Origin: JBEKYD01 sp049509915
Lineage (GTDB): Bacteria > Acidobacteriota > Terriglobia > Bryobacterales > Bryobacteraceae
NCBI GenBank assembly: GCA_049509915.1
Contig: JBEKZL010000076.1
Coordinates: 1 to 31,347 of the forward strand
Reading direction: 5' to 3'
Length of the DNA: 31,347 bases
The notes below the pieces were generated by a model that was given only the letters and a program-made list of their open reading frames with translations, was not told where the DNA came from and ran no database searches. Positions 1-7,114 of this stretch are shown here, in pieces; the first letter of the stretch is position 1, and the number at the start of each line of letters is the position of its first letter. The position numbers and the translations under genes are program-made.

Positions 1-2
1 TC

Positions 3-110
3 ACCATGAGAAAATCCTACGGGTTCCGAACCTTCCGCGTCACCGAACTAGCGCTCTATCACTCACTTGGAAAACTCCCCGAGCCGGAACTCACCCACAG
101 ATTCTTCTGA
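3..110 (+). CDS. C-terminal tail of a probable transposase (partial)
   Basis: The frame is open from the left edge to a TGA at 108-110 and encodes 35 residues. They include a YGFRTFR stretch, then ALYHSLGKLPEPE and a final THRFF. From memory, this basic YGFR segment followed by a LGxLPEPxxTHxF ending matches the C-terminus of a group of bacterial DDE transposases (ISL3-like annotation). The body of the gene lies outside the window, so neither catalytic residues nor intactness can be judged. The gene ends 28 bases before the stop of the convergent glycosidase gene. No clear terminal inverted repeat was seen. Family assignment is tentative, but that this is a coding tail is fairly likely. Confidence 0.5.
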   Translation, partial: TMRKSYGFRTFRVTELALYHSLGKLPEPELTHRFF

Positions 111-138
111 CGAATCCTTTTCGTCAACCCTGGAGAGC

Positions 139-1977
139 TCACGCGTCGAGTTTCAAATAAAGCCGGTAACGCTCGTCCCCGATCGCCGCAAACGGTCGCA
201 GCTTGAGCGTCCCCGCTGCAGATTTTGCCTGCCAGTCTATTGATCCCGTCGCCGCCTGTGATGCTGCCGTCAGCTCGCGCTTCGTCAACGAAGAAGGAAC
301 GTCGCTCACGCTGAACAACACCAGCGGCCCATACACCGCGGCCATAAGATTCGGATGCTCCGGATCGACGGCCTCAAGGACGGTCGGCATATCGAACTCA
401 ATCTCGATACGATCGCCGTTCTTCCACGTGCGACGGATAGAAGCAAACCTCCCCGGCTCCGGCCCCGACAGCAAACGCTTTCCGTTCACCCCGATCGCAC
501 TCTTTGCGCCAGCCCACGTTGGAACACGTAGCATCACCGCGAAATCCGCGGGCTTGTCTGCATTGATCTCAATCGCCGCAGTCGGTTCATGCGGATAATT
601 CGTCCGCTGCACCAGCGCTATGCGGTCCGCTCCGCGCTGCCACGTCACCTTCGATGGAACGTAGAGATTGACATAGACGCTCCGCTCGTCCGCGAAGTAC
701 GCGCTGATGCCATAGTCCGCCGTGATCTGTGAGAACGTCCCCGTGCAGCAGTGCCACTTATACGGGTGATACACTTTTGACCCATCGTCGTTGTAGTCCG
801 AGTAGTAGAACCCGTGCCCGTCCTGCTCAATTGGTTTCGCACCGAGGATGCAGTTGTAGAGCACGCGTTCCATGCTGTCGCCATAGCGGCTATCGCGCGT
901 CGTGCGGATCAGGTAGCGAGTGAGTTTAAAATGCGCGTACGACCCGCACGGAGTCTCGAAGCTCGAGTGCGTCTTCGTCAGGCTCTCGCCGATCTCACCG
1001 CTTCCCGGCTTGCGGAACTCCTCGTTCGGCCCCCAGCCCCCAGTGGCAAAGCTCTGCGCGCGAATCAAATCGAATCCGTTCTTCGCCGCGCGCAGATACT
1101 TCTCGTCGCCCAGCACGAGGTAGGCCTGCATCGCACTGCTCAGGCAGTTCACGTGACTGTAAGCATGTTTGCCCGGCAGCACATTTTCGCCACGCGCCAG
1201 AGGATCGTAGTACCACGAGTCTGCAAGAAAATGAACTGCAAGGTCGCGATACCGCTGATCCGCGCCGCGCTGATACGCAAGAAACGCATTCTCCGGGATC
1301 GTGTACGGCTCGTCCCAGCAGAACGATTCATCCGTGTGCGGGCGCGCATACTGTTCCGCGCGCGAGATACCGCCCGGCGGCAGGTGCGCGGCAACTGAAT
1401 CGAGCGCCTTGTCCAGCACCTTCAGCGCGTCCGGTGCCTGTGCAAACTGGTGCGCGTCGACCAGCCCAATGCAGATCTTGTCGTATGTGTAGGCCGGAAA
1501 GCGATTGCCATCCCAGAAATGCTCGGAGATCGCGGGCGCGAAGTCGTGCACCAGCCGATGCACCTTCTCCTGCGTCCGCTTGTCTCCCGTAGCAGCGTAG
1601 GCGCGGCTCAACCCGGAGAGATATTGCCCGAAGCTGTGGCCCGGCGCAAAGCCGTTGTCGCCTGGCCTGCCGATCGCGTCGAGCGGCGCCCAACTGTACC
1701 ACCCGCCCATCTCTTCGCCTGGCGCAGGCAAACCCGCGCGCTGGCGAAACGGCTTGAGCAGGCCGTCGTGATCGAGTCCGCGATAGAACGCGTGGTTCCG
1801 GTCGAACTGCTCCCGCAGCGGCCCGGCAAGCAGTTCCGCCTCGCCGTAACCGAACTGTTTGAGCGGCGCAGCATTGTGATCCGGCGCGTCGGCAGCCCAG
1901 CCTCTGTGCGGCTCTGCAAGTGGGGTCGCTGCCAGCGCTGCACTGATCTTCAGAAATGTTCTGCGTGATTGAGTCAT
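139..1977 (-). CDS. Tat-exported GH127-type glycosidase (DUF1680, beta-L-arabinofuranosidase-like)
   Basis: The 612-residue protein starts with a twin-arginine signal (SRRTFLKIS, residues 4-12, then an Ala-rich stretch), so export in folded form is likely. The body has the GH127/DUF1680 layout: an alpha/alpha barrel with conserved Trp/His patches, then a C-terminal beta domain. In the family, catalysis uses a cysteine nucleophile beside a zinc site made by a Glu, a Cys and a Cys-Cys pair. Here the matching residues appear to be E341, C344 and C410-C411 (motifs FETPCGSY and WHCCTG). The spacing E-x-x-C is one residue longer than the E-x-C of the characterised Bifidobacterium enzyme. The ATG is supported by GGAG seven bases upstream. 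Likely substrates are arabinose side chains of plant pectin or glycoproteins, but other GH127-like specificities are possible. It is monocistronic and faces away from the microprotein region. Confidence 0.85.
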   Translation of the reverse strand: MTQSRRTFLKISAALAATPLAEPHRGWAADAPDHNAAPLKQFGYGEAELLAGPLREQFDRNHAFYRGLDHDGLLKPFRQRAGLPAPGEEMGGWYSWAPLDAIGRPGDNGFAPGHSFGQYLSGLSRAYAATGDKRTQEKVHRLVHDFAPAISEHFWDGNRFPAYTYDKICIGLVDAHQFAQAPDALKVLDKALDSVAAHLPPGGISRAEQYARPHTDESFCWDEPYTIPENAFLAYQRGADQRYRDLAVHFLADSWYYDPLARGENVLPGKHAYSHVNCLSSAMQAYLVLGDEKYLRAAKNGFDLIRAQSFATGGWGPNEEFRKPGSGEIGESLTKTHSSFETPCGSYAHFKLTRYLIRTTRDSRYGDSMERVLYNCILGAKPIEQDGHGFYYSDYNDDGSKVYHPYKWHCCTGTFSQITADYGISAYFADERSVYVNLYVPSKVTWQRGADRIALVQRTNYPHEPTAAIEINADKPADFAVMLRVPTWAGAKSAIGVNGKRLLSGPEPGRFASIRRTWKNGDRIEIEFDMPTVLEAVDPEHPNLMAAVYGPLVLFSVSDVPSSLTKRELTAASQAATGSIDWQAKSAAGTLKLRPFAAIGDERYRLYLKLDA

Positions 1978-1984
1978 GAGAAGG

Positions 1985-2000
1985 CTCCGTGTGGATTATA
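1985..2000 (-). promoter_or_regulatory. -10 box and ribosome site of the GH127 gene
   Basis: On the minus strand a perfect TATAAT lies at 2000-1995 and a GGAG Shine-Dalgarno at 1988-1985, seven bases before the ATG. There is no good TTGACA 17 bases upstream; that position is occupied by the palindrome at 2016-2044. The -10 is so close to the gene that the leader would be only about 10 bases, so the true start could lie further upstream. Confidence 0.45.
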
Positions 2001-2015
2001 TCTCTGCCCGACGAT

Positions 2016-2044
2016 CCGCGCCCGATCGGATCCGATCGGCGCGG
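2016..2044. promoter_or_regulatory. Double palindrome, candidate operator upstream of the GH127 gene
   Basis: Positions 2022-2039 read CCGATCGGATCCGATCGG, a perfect 18-base palindrome. It is built from two copies of the self-complementary octamer CCGATCGG whose centres are 10 bases apart, one helical turn. With one bulged C (2021) the pairing extends five more base pairs, to 2016-2044. It sits 45-62 bases before the GH127 start and overlaps the expected -35 position, where a repressor dimer pair could block RNA polymerase. The binding protein is unknown, and regulation is inferred from position and symmetry only. Confidence 0.55.
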
Positions 2045-2376
2045 GAGGGACTTGGATGCCTGCCAGCCGTCCTATTCACGTTCGTGGATGTGCCACTCTT
2101 GTCACATTGTATGCGGGTGGCCGGCGATACACCCCAGGTCGGTTCCACGCTCCCCGAACCCGGTTTGGCGGTCAATGTTCAATAAGCCCACTTTCCTGGA
2201 ACGTGCCATAGATGCGTCCCAAGTGGGTTCGTAAACACTACGCCGTTGCCGAGGACCGACGCGCCAGAGAGCTGTGATGAGGCGAATGCGGTCATGCTCC
2301 CGCAGTTGCAGAACCTTGAGCCGCGAATCGGTCAGTCAGACCCGTTCGCCGCGCACACGAATCGGCTCTACGCTGT
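2045..2376. other. Intergenic stretch without recognised gene
   Basis: Only short open frames with no recognisable protein content are seen. The stretch carries the upstream side of the GH127 operator on its left and the 3' end of the microprotein gene on its right. No clear terminator hairpin was found. Confidence 0.4.
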
Positions 2377-2496
2377 TCATGCTAAGGGCTTCCTGGCAGG
2401 GGCTTTGTCGTGCTTCTTCTGCTCCCCTTGTTTCTGTTTCGTCAACTGCTGTTGCTTGTTCTTTTCCTTATCTTTCTTGCCACCCTTGTCTCCCAT
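2377..2496 (-). CDS. Lysine/glutamine-rich microprotein (39 residues)
   Basis: An ATG at 2496-2494 opens a 39-codon frame ending in TGA at 2379-2377. The start MGDKGGKKDKEKNKQQQ is followed by TKQKQGEQKKHDKAPARKPLA. The protein is almost free of hydrophobic residues and very basic, so it is probably disordered. A strong AAAAAGGAG Shine-Dalgarno sits just upstream (AGGAG at 2505-2501). From memory, very similar MGDKG-KKDK-type small proteins occur as unannotated or hypothetical genes in many Proteobacteria and other phyla; no function is established. Nucleic-acid binding is conceivable from the charge but is inference. It is short enough that automatic calling may miss it. A 9-base-pair hairpin lies about 80 bases upstream. 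Confidence 0.85.
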   Translation of the reverse strand: MGDKGGKKDKEKNKQQQLTKQKQGEQKKHDKAPARKPLA

Positions 2497-2576
2497 GCCT
2501 GCTCCTTTTTCCAGCAAAATCTGGGGTCACAGCGTGGTTTCCCATTCGTAATCGCCGCGAACTAACACTACCACAA

Positions 2577-2601
2577 CTGCAGTCAGGGAGAGTGACTGCA
2601 G
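2577..2601. repeat. Perfect 9-bp inverted repeat upstream of the microprotein gene
   Basis: CTGCAGTCA (2577-2585) and TGACTGCAG (2593-2601) are exact reverse complements around the 7-base spacer GGGAGAG. It lies 81 bases before the microprotein start and has no T-tract on either strand, so it looks more like an operator or RNA hairpin than a terminator. Confidence 0.6.
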
Positions 2602-3052
2602 CCGAACCTGGTCCTTGGCTTTGTCGATTTCCCGCTTCCTTCTTTTCGTCCAGGTGGAGCACGGCATTCAGGCTAGTGCCCACATTCGCCAGCGCTGACC
2701 AATCCGCATGAACGCATCGCCAGATAACTCCTGCCCTGTCGCGAAGGGTAGATCAACCCCGTTAAACGCGAGCGATCGTGGCTGGATCGAACAATAGCGG
2801 AACGAGATGGCCCTATAGTCGGCTCACAATTCGTCCTTGCTCGGGGCCTGGAATTTTCATGTGCTGCTTCGCTAACCTTGGTCATGTCGATTGGCGTCGG
2901 CGAGGGGGTTCCTTCGCCGAGGCCTCGGCTCCAGGTGGTTCACGGAACGGTTCCACAGGAATGCGCTCGTAACACACTTCCAGGACGATCAGATATTCTG
3001 TACCGGCGCGGGTCGGAGCGCCGCGACCGGTTTACGACCCGGTTTCCCGGAA
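2602..3052. other. Intergenic stretch between the microprotein hairpin and the carbonic anhydrase gene
   Basis: No open frame here resembles a known protein, and no tRNA-like cloverleaf, transposase or array was seen. It is downstream of the carbonic anhydrase gene and upstream of the microprotein gene, both on the minus strand, so it may hold the microprotein promoter. Confidence 0.35.
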
Positions 3053-3661
3053 TTACGAGGAGGCTGTTGTCGCGAACTTCCGGCTGACTTCGTTATAAGC
3101 CGTCACCGTTCCAGATCCGATGTGGTAGACCCATCCATGTAAGGCAAGATTGCCTTGTTCCAGTCGAGCGGCAACCGACGGGTGTGAGCGCAAGTTCTGC
3201 AGTTGCGCAGCGACATTATCTTCGGTCAGCGCGAGGAGCAGTTCGGCGCCCGGTTCCGGTTCGCGGCGTTCCATTTTCGCGTAGCGCAACCAGGCAGTAA
3301 CGTTGGGATAAGCTTCAAACGCCTCGGGATTGAGCGCGCCTCTCATGACACCGCAATCGGTGTGACCACAGACGATCACGTCCGGCACCCGCAGCACCCC
3401 CACCGCGTATTCGATCGTGGCTGAAACACCGCCGATGGCGCCAGGGTAGGGCGGCACAACATTGCCAATCACGCGGCAGATGAACAACTCGCCCGGTTTG
3501 GTCTGGGTCAACAGGCAAGGGTCAATTCGGGAATCGGAGCAGGTAATGAATAGTGCGTCAGGGCGCTGGCCCATTGCCAGCCTTTCAAAAAGGTCCTGAT
3601 GCTTCGGGTAAACATGCTTTTGAAAGCGGGAGACACCGCCCAGGAGTTTTTCGATAGGCAC
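3053..3661 (-). CDS. Beta-class carbonic anhydrase
   Basis: The 202-residue protein interconverts CO2 and bicarbonate in the cytoplasm. The beta-class zinc site is complete: C41, H100 and C103, with the D43-R45 dyad in the motif CSDSR and the second ligand pair in HTDC. Other family landmarks are the RVIGN segment (63-67) and the GGVSATIEYAV helix (77-87). The length is typical of the bacterial SulP-independent group. The start is a GTG at 3661-3659, chosen because it places the usual short N-terminal helix before the first ligand; no strong Shine-Dalgarno is visible. No transporter gene sits beside it, so a general role in bicarbonate supply or pH balance is more likely than dedicated carbon concentration. 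The symbol is left blank because the exact subgroup is not certain. Confidence 0.92.
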   Translation of the reverse strand: MPIEKLLGGVSRFQKHVYPKHQDLFERLAMGQRPDALFITCSDSRIDPCLLTQTKPGELFICRVIGNVVPPYPGAIGGVSATIEYAVGVLRVPDVIVCGHTDCGVMRGALNPEAFEAYPNVTAWLRYAKMERREPEPGAELLLALTEDNVAAQLQNLRSHPSVAARLEQGNLALHGWVYHIGSGTVTAYNEVSRKFATTASS

Positions 3662-4068
3662 ATTTCACAGGGTACGCTGTTCTCTTTCACGAGTGAAGAA
3701 GACGTGCTCCGAGAAGACCCTTGCGAACACATTGGAGTGCCGGCAGCGGGCGGATCCCGCACCCCTCGGGACGCGTTATCTCGCTTCGGCGGTGAGGAGC
3801 GCCTTACGCAGAGGCCGATTCGATCGTCTAATGCGCCCCGAACCGGCTCCGCGATAGCTAACGATATTTACACTTAACGATGCCGGCCGGGGCCGCGGGC
3901 AGCCGGAGAGCTTCCAGCGCACTGGGTTGGCGGCGCAGACGATGCCGGGCATTGACCACTATGCCGGTGCTCCTGCCCGTCTTTGGGACCCGCTACGCAC
4001 CCCGAAGGGCGATTGCGTAACATGATAACCTCGCCACATAGGCCGACGGGCGAAGGAACCCACGATCG
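3662..4068. other. Divergent intergenic region
   Basis: This stretch separates the minus-strand carbonic anhydrase gene from the plus-strand gene at 4069 and must carry promoters for both directions. I see no convincing -35/-10 pair. TAACGAT occurs near 3857 and again near 3875. No coding frame is recognisable. Confidence 0.35.
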
Positions 4069-4440
4069 ATGGACATTCATATCCCGGAGAAGGAGAGCGG
4101 CGAAGGACTCGCAAGGCACTGGGGCCTCACCGTCCAGCAGGCTCTCTATCGGAAAACTGCCGACTGGTACCACCTCAAGCGATTTCCTGGCGCGCCCCTC
4201 GACGCTGATGGATATGCGTTCATTTACGCCCGGAGTTTTGCAACGCGCGACGGCAGACATAAGCTGCTCATCAGCATGTGCGGCCACGAGGTCGAGGTCC
4301 CGCTGGGCGCGAAGAATGCGACCGCGACTGTGGCCGGTCAGCCGACGCAAGGCAATCCCGCGCGGACGCAGACGTTGCACGGAGAGAGCTCCCACCGGCC
4401 CGGTTTCGGAGTCGCTATGGTGACCTCCCGTGACGTCTAA
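4069..4440 (+). CDS. Hypothetical protein of 123 residues
   Basis: The ATG is preceded by GAAGGAA about 10 bases upstream, and roughly the first 80 codons show the GC-rich third positions of the neighbours. The most distinctive part is WYHLKRFPGAPLDADGYAFI (about residues 33-52). Its pattern 'FPG-x-DxDGYxxF' recalls a segment found in some restriction-associated or DNA-binding proteins, but I cannot assign a family. The C-terminal 40 residues are low in hydrophobics and may be unstructured or spurious. It overlaps the start of the next gene by 11 bases in another frame, which suggests translational coupling if the gene is real. It could also be a chance frame in the leader of the rhamnosidase gene. 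Confidence 0.42.
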   Translation: MDIHIPEKESGEGLARHWGLTVQQALYRKTADWYHLKRFPGAPLDADGYAFIYARSFATRDGRHKLLISMCGHEVEVPLGAKNATATVAGQPTQGNPARTQTLHGESSHRPGFGVAMVTSRDV

Positions 4441-7114
4441 ACCATTGTTCGGCTCGACGCGCCGTTCCTTCATTGGCGGCACACTGGCCGTCGGCGTCAG
4501 CCCGACGCTCGCCGCAGACGACGCAACTCCGTTGGCCGCCGGGCATTTTGGCGCCGCGGTGCTCAAGATCGATGCGCTGGACCGATTGGTGCAAGAGAAT
4601 GGCGACGCGCGATGGTGGCCGTGGCGCGCCGATCTCTCGCCTGCACGGTGGATCTGGATGCCTTGCCAGCGCGTACTGCCCTGCACCTTCGTGCTGTTCC
4701 GCCGAGAACTGACGCTGGACGCGAAGCCTTTGCGCGCGCCGGCATGGATCGCGGCCGATAGCCGCTACCGGCTGACCGTGAACGGGCGCGGTGTGCAATG
4801 GGGGCCGGCCCCGTGCGATCCCCGGGAATTGGACGTCGATCCCGTGGACCTGGCACCGTTCCTCGAGACCGGCAAGAACGTCATCGGCGTCGAGGTCCTT
4901 TTCTATGGGCACGCGGAAGGGACCTGGCCCGGCGGCCAGCCCGGGCTGCTGTTCGCGGCTCGTCTCGAGATGCCTGGCGGCGCCGCCGAGACCATCGCGT
5001 CGGATGAGCGTTGGCTGACGGCGGTCGATCGCGCTCACCCTCCAGGGCAGTATAAGCGGTGGTTCCTGCGGGCACTACAGGAGGAGTTCGATGCGCGCCT
5101 CCATCCGGCCGGTTGGGATACCCCGTACTTTCACGCCGATGAACGTTGGTTGCGGGCGTTCGTTCTCGACTGCCCGGCGGATAAAGGGATCGCTTGCGCG
5201 CGGGGTGGTCCCTGGTCGGGCGATACGGTGGACCGCGCCGATGTGAACGTCAGTAGCCTGCGGTTGCGGCAGATTCCGGCGGTGCAGGAAAACCCGGTCG
5301 TGGCATTGCGGCTGGCGGAATCGGGATTTGTCGAATGGCTTCGGGACCCGGACGACTGGTTCGATTTTCGCGTGCCGGGTTCGTTTCGCATAAATCGCCG
5401 GCCGTCGGCGATAAACACCGGAGACGGCTGGCAGATCGAGGCCATCCCTGAAAGTTCCGGCGCGTACGCGACCTTCGAGTTCCATGAGCAGATAGTGGGT
5501 TGGCCCTACCTCACCATCGAGGCGCCGGCCGGAACGATCGTAGAAGTGATGCCGCAGGAATCGCACGATCCGTCGAAGGCCGCGTGGCTGGATACCCACT
5601 TTTTCAGCTGGAGCCGCTTCATCTGCCGCGAGGGAGTGAACCGTTTTGAGACGTTCGACTACGAGAGCTTGCGTTGGCTGCAAGTGCACATCCGCAATGC
5701 CTCGCGGCCAGTGGCCATTCGGGACCTGGGCGTGAGGCGCCGGCAATTCCCCTGGCCCCATGAGCCGCGTGCGCGTTCGAGCGATCCGGCCTTGCAGAGT
5801 CTGTTCGATGCTTCTATCAACACGTTGCGCAATAGCGCGATCGAGACATTGGTAGATGGAACGGGCCGCGAGCGGCAGCAGTATAGCGGCGACTGCGCCC
5901 ATCAACTGCATGCGGTGCGGTATGGCTTCGGCGAAACCCGGCTGGCCCGGCGCTATCTGCGCACGTTCAGCGAGGGTCTCACGAAGGACGGTTATTTTCT
6001 CGATTGCTGGCCTGGCTCGGACCGTCTGGCGCGGATTCCGCAAAGGGAGTTGGACGGAGCGTCCTGGGGGCCGCTTCTCGATCACGGCGTGGGCTTCAAC
6101 TTCGATTGCTGGAATCATTACATGGAAAGCGGGGAACGCGACGCCGTGGTCGAGCCCTACCCCCGCCTGCTCCGATTCGCGGATTACCTCTGGTCGCTGC
6201 GCGGCGCCGATGGGCTGCTTCCGGTTGAGAACCTCGGCATTCCTACAGTGTGGATTGATCACAACGCGTACAAGCGGCAGCGGCACAAGCAGTGCGCCTT
6301 CAACCTGTATGCGGCCGCGATGTACCGGCACGCGTTGCGGCCGCTGGCGGCGCTGATGGGCGATACGGCTCGCGCGCATACCTGCGAACAGCGCGGGGGG
6401 GATCTCGCGGCTGCGGCGGTACGGCGCTTCTGGAGCGCTCGCCAGGGTACCTTCGTGAACAACCTGCCCTGGTCGGCGGAGGAGAAGGAGACGCGGCTCT
6501 GCGACCGGTCCCTCGCGACCGCAATTCTGTTCGACCAGTGCCCGAAAGCGGAAACCGTAGCGTCGTTGCGTGCGCTGGTGGAGTGCCCCGCCGAGATGGG
6601 CTTCTCCTATCCGGCGAACCAGGGATGGCGCCTGTGGGCGCTCGCCAAAATGGGGCGCGCCGATGTGATTCTGCAGGACCTGCGCACGCGTTGGCTCGCC
6701 ATGCGGTCGGTGCGCGAGAACAACACGCTTCAGGAGAATTGGGAAGCTCCTACGGACTCGACCGCCGAGTGGAGCCATTGTCCGGTGGCGCCGCTGTATG
6801 TCGCCTTCATGGATCTGGCCGGGGTTCGTCCGTTGACGCCAGGGTTTGGCCGGTGCCGCATCCGTCCGCAGTTGGGCGACCTGCCTGATCTGGAGATGAC
6901 CGCCCATACTCCGCGCGGACCCATCGAGTTCTCGGCGAAAGCCCGAGGAAGAGGTCATCGTGTTCGGGTGGTACTACCCGAGAAATGCGAGGCAGAACTG
7001 GTTGTCCCCCCAGCCTCGCAAGCTCCCGGTGACCGTGTAGGATCGACGCCGGCAGGGCTGGCAGTCTACCGGATACCCGGCGGCGGAAGCGCCGAATTCC
7101 ACCTGTTGCCGTGA
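4430..7114 (+). CDS. Tat-exported GH78-like alpha-L-rhamnosidase family glycosidase
   Basis: The 894-residue protein begins at a GTG that puts a twin-arginine signal (TRRSFIGG, residues 9-16) at the N-terminus and an ADD cleavage region near residue 28, which supports this start. Residues about 70-200 form a beta-sandwich with RFELTLDA-like GH78 N-terminal features. An (alpha/alpha)6 barrel runs from about 445 to 785, then a C-terminal beta domain follows to about 880. The family's general-acid loop, normally DCPQRxERxGWxGD, is recognisable as D476-GTGRERQQYSG-D488: the Asp, the RER and the final GD are kept but the CPQ part is replaced. A closing barrel helix carries NTLQENWE near residue 768. 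The likely reaction is release of L-rhamnose from pectin or plant glycosides outside the cytoplasm; specificity is inferred. It overlaps the exonuclease gene by four bases. Confidence 0.8.
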   Translation: MTSKPLFGSTRRSFIGGTLAVGVSPTLAADDATPLAAGHFGAAVLKIDALDRLVQENGDARWWPWRADLSPARWIWMPCQRVLPCTFVLFRRELTLDAKPLRAPAWIAADSRYRLTVNGRGVQWGPAPCDPRELDVDPVDLAPFLETGKNVIGVEVLFYGHAEGTWPGGQPGLLFAARLEMPGGAAETIASDERWLTAVDRAHPPGQYKRWFLRALQEEFDARLHPAGWDTPYFHADERWLRAFVLDCPADKGIACARGGPWSGDTVDRADVNVSSLRLRQIPAVQENPVVALRLAESGFVEWLRDPDDWFDFRVPGSFRINRRPSAINTGDGWQIEAIPESSGAYATFEFHEQIVGWPYLTIEAPAGTIVEVMPQESHDPSKAAWLDTHFFSWSRFICREGVNRFETFDYESLRWLQVHIRNASRPVAIRDLGVRRRQFPWPHEPRARSSDPALQSLFDASINTLRNSAIETLVDGTGRERQQYSGDCAHQLHAVRYGFGETRLARRYLRTFSEGLTKDGYFLDCWPGSDRLARIPQRELDGASWGPLLDHGVGFNFDCWNHYMESGERDAVVEPYPRLLRFADYLWSLRGADGLLPVENLGIPTVWIDHNAYKRQRHKQCAFNLYAAAMYRHALRPLAALMGDTARAHTCEQRGGDLAAAAVRRFWSARQGTFVNNLPWSAEEKETRLCDRSLATAILFDQCPKAETVASLRALVECPAEMGFSYPANQGWRLWALAKMGRADVILQDLRTRWLAMRSVRENNTLQENWEAPTDSTAEWSHCPVAPLYVAFMDLAGVRPLTPGFGRCRIRPQLGDLPDLEMTAHTPRGPIEFSAKARGRGHRVRVVLPEKCEAELVVPPASQAPGDRVGSTPAGLAVYRIPGGGSAEFHLLP

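Noticed and set aside
2246..2711. Plus-strand open frames over the microprotein
   Set aside because: Cys/Phe/Ser-rich composition is the complement of Lys/Gln codons; the minus-strand microprotein with its strong ribosome site explains them.
3874..4686. Minus-strand frame of 270 codons across the 4069 gene and the rhamnosidase start
   Set aside because: No recognisable motif, and it would overlap the Tat signal region of a well-supported gene.
5075..6958. Long minus-strand frame antisense to the GH78-like gene (627 codons)
   Set aside because: Composition is Arg/Pro-rich with no domain. It is explained by high-GC third positions of the plus-strand gene, which has a clear family match.
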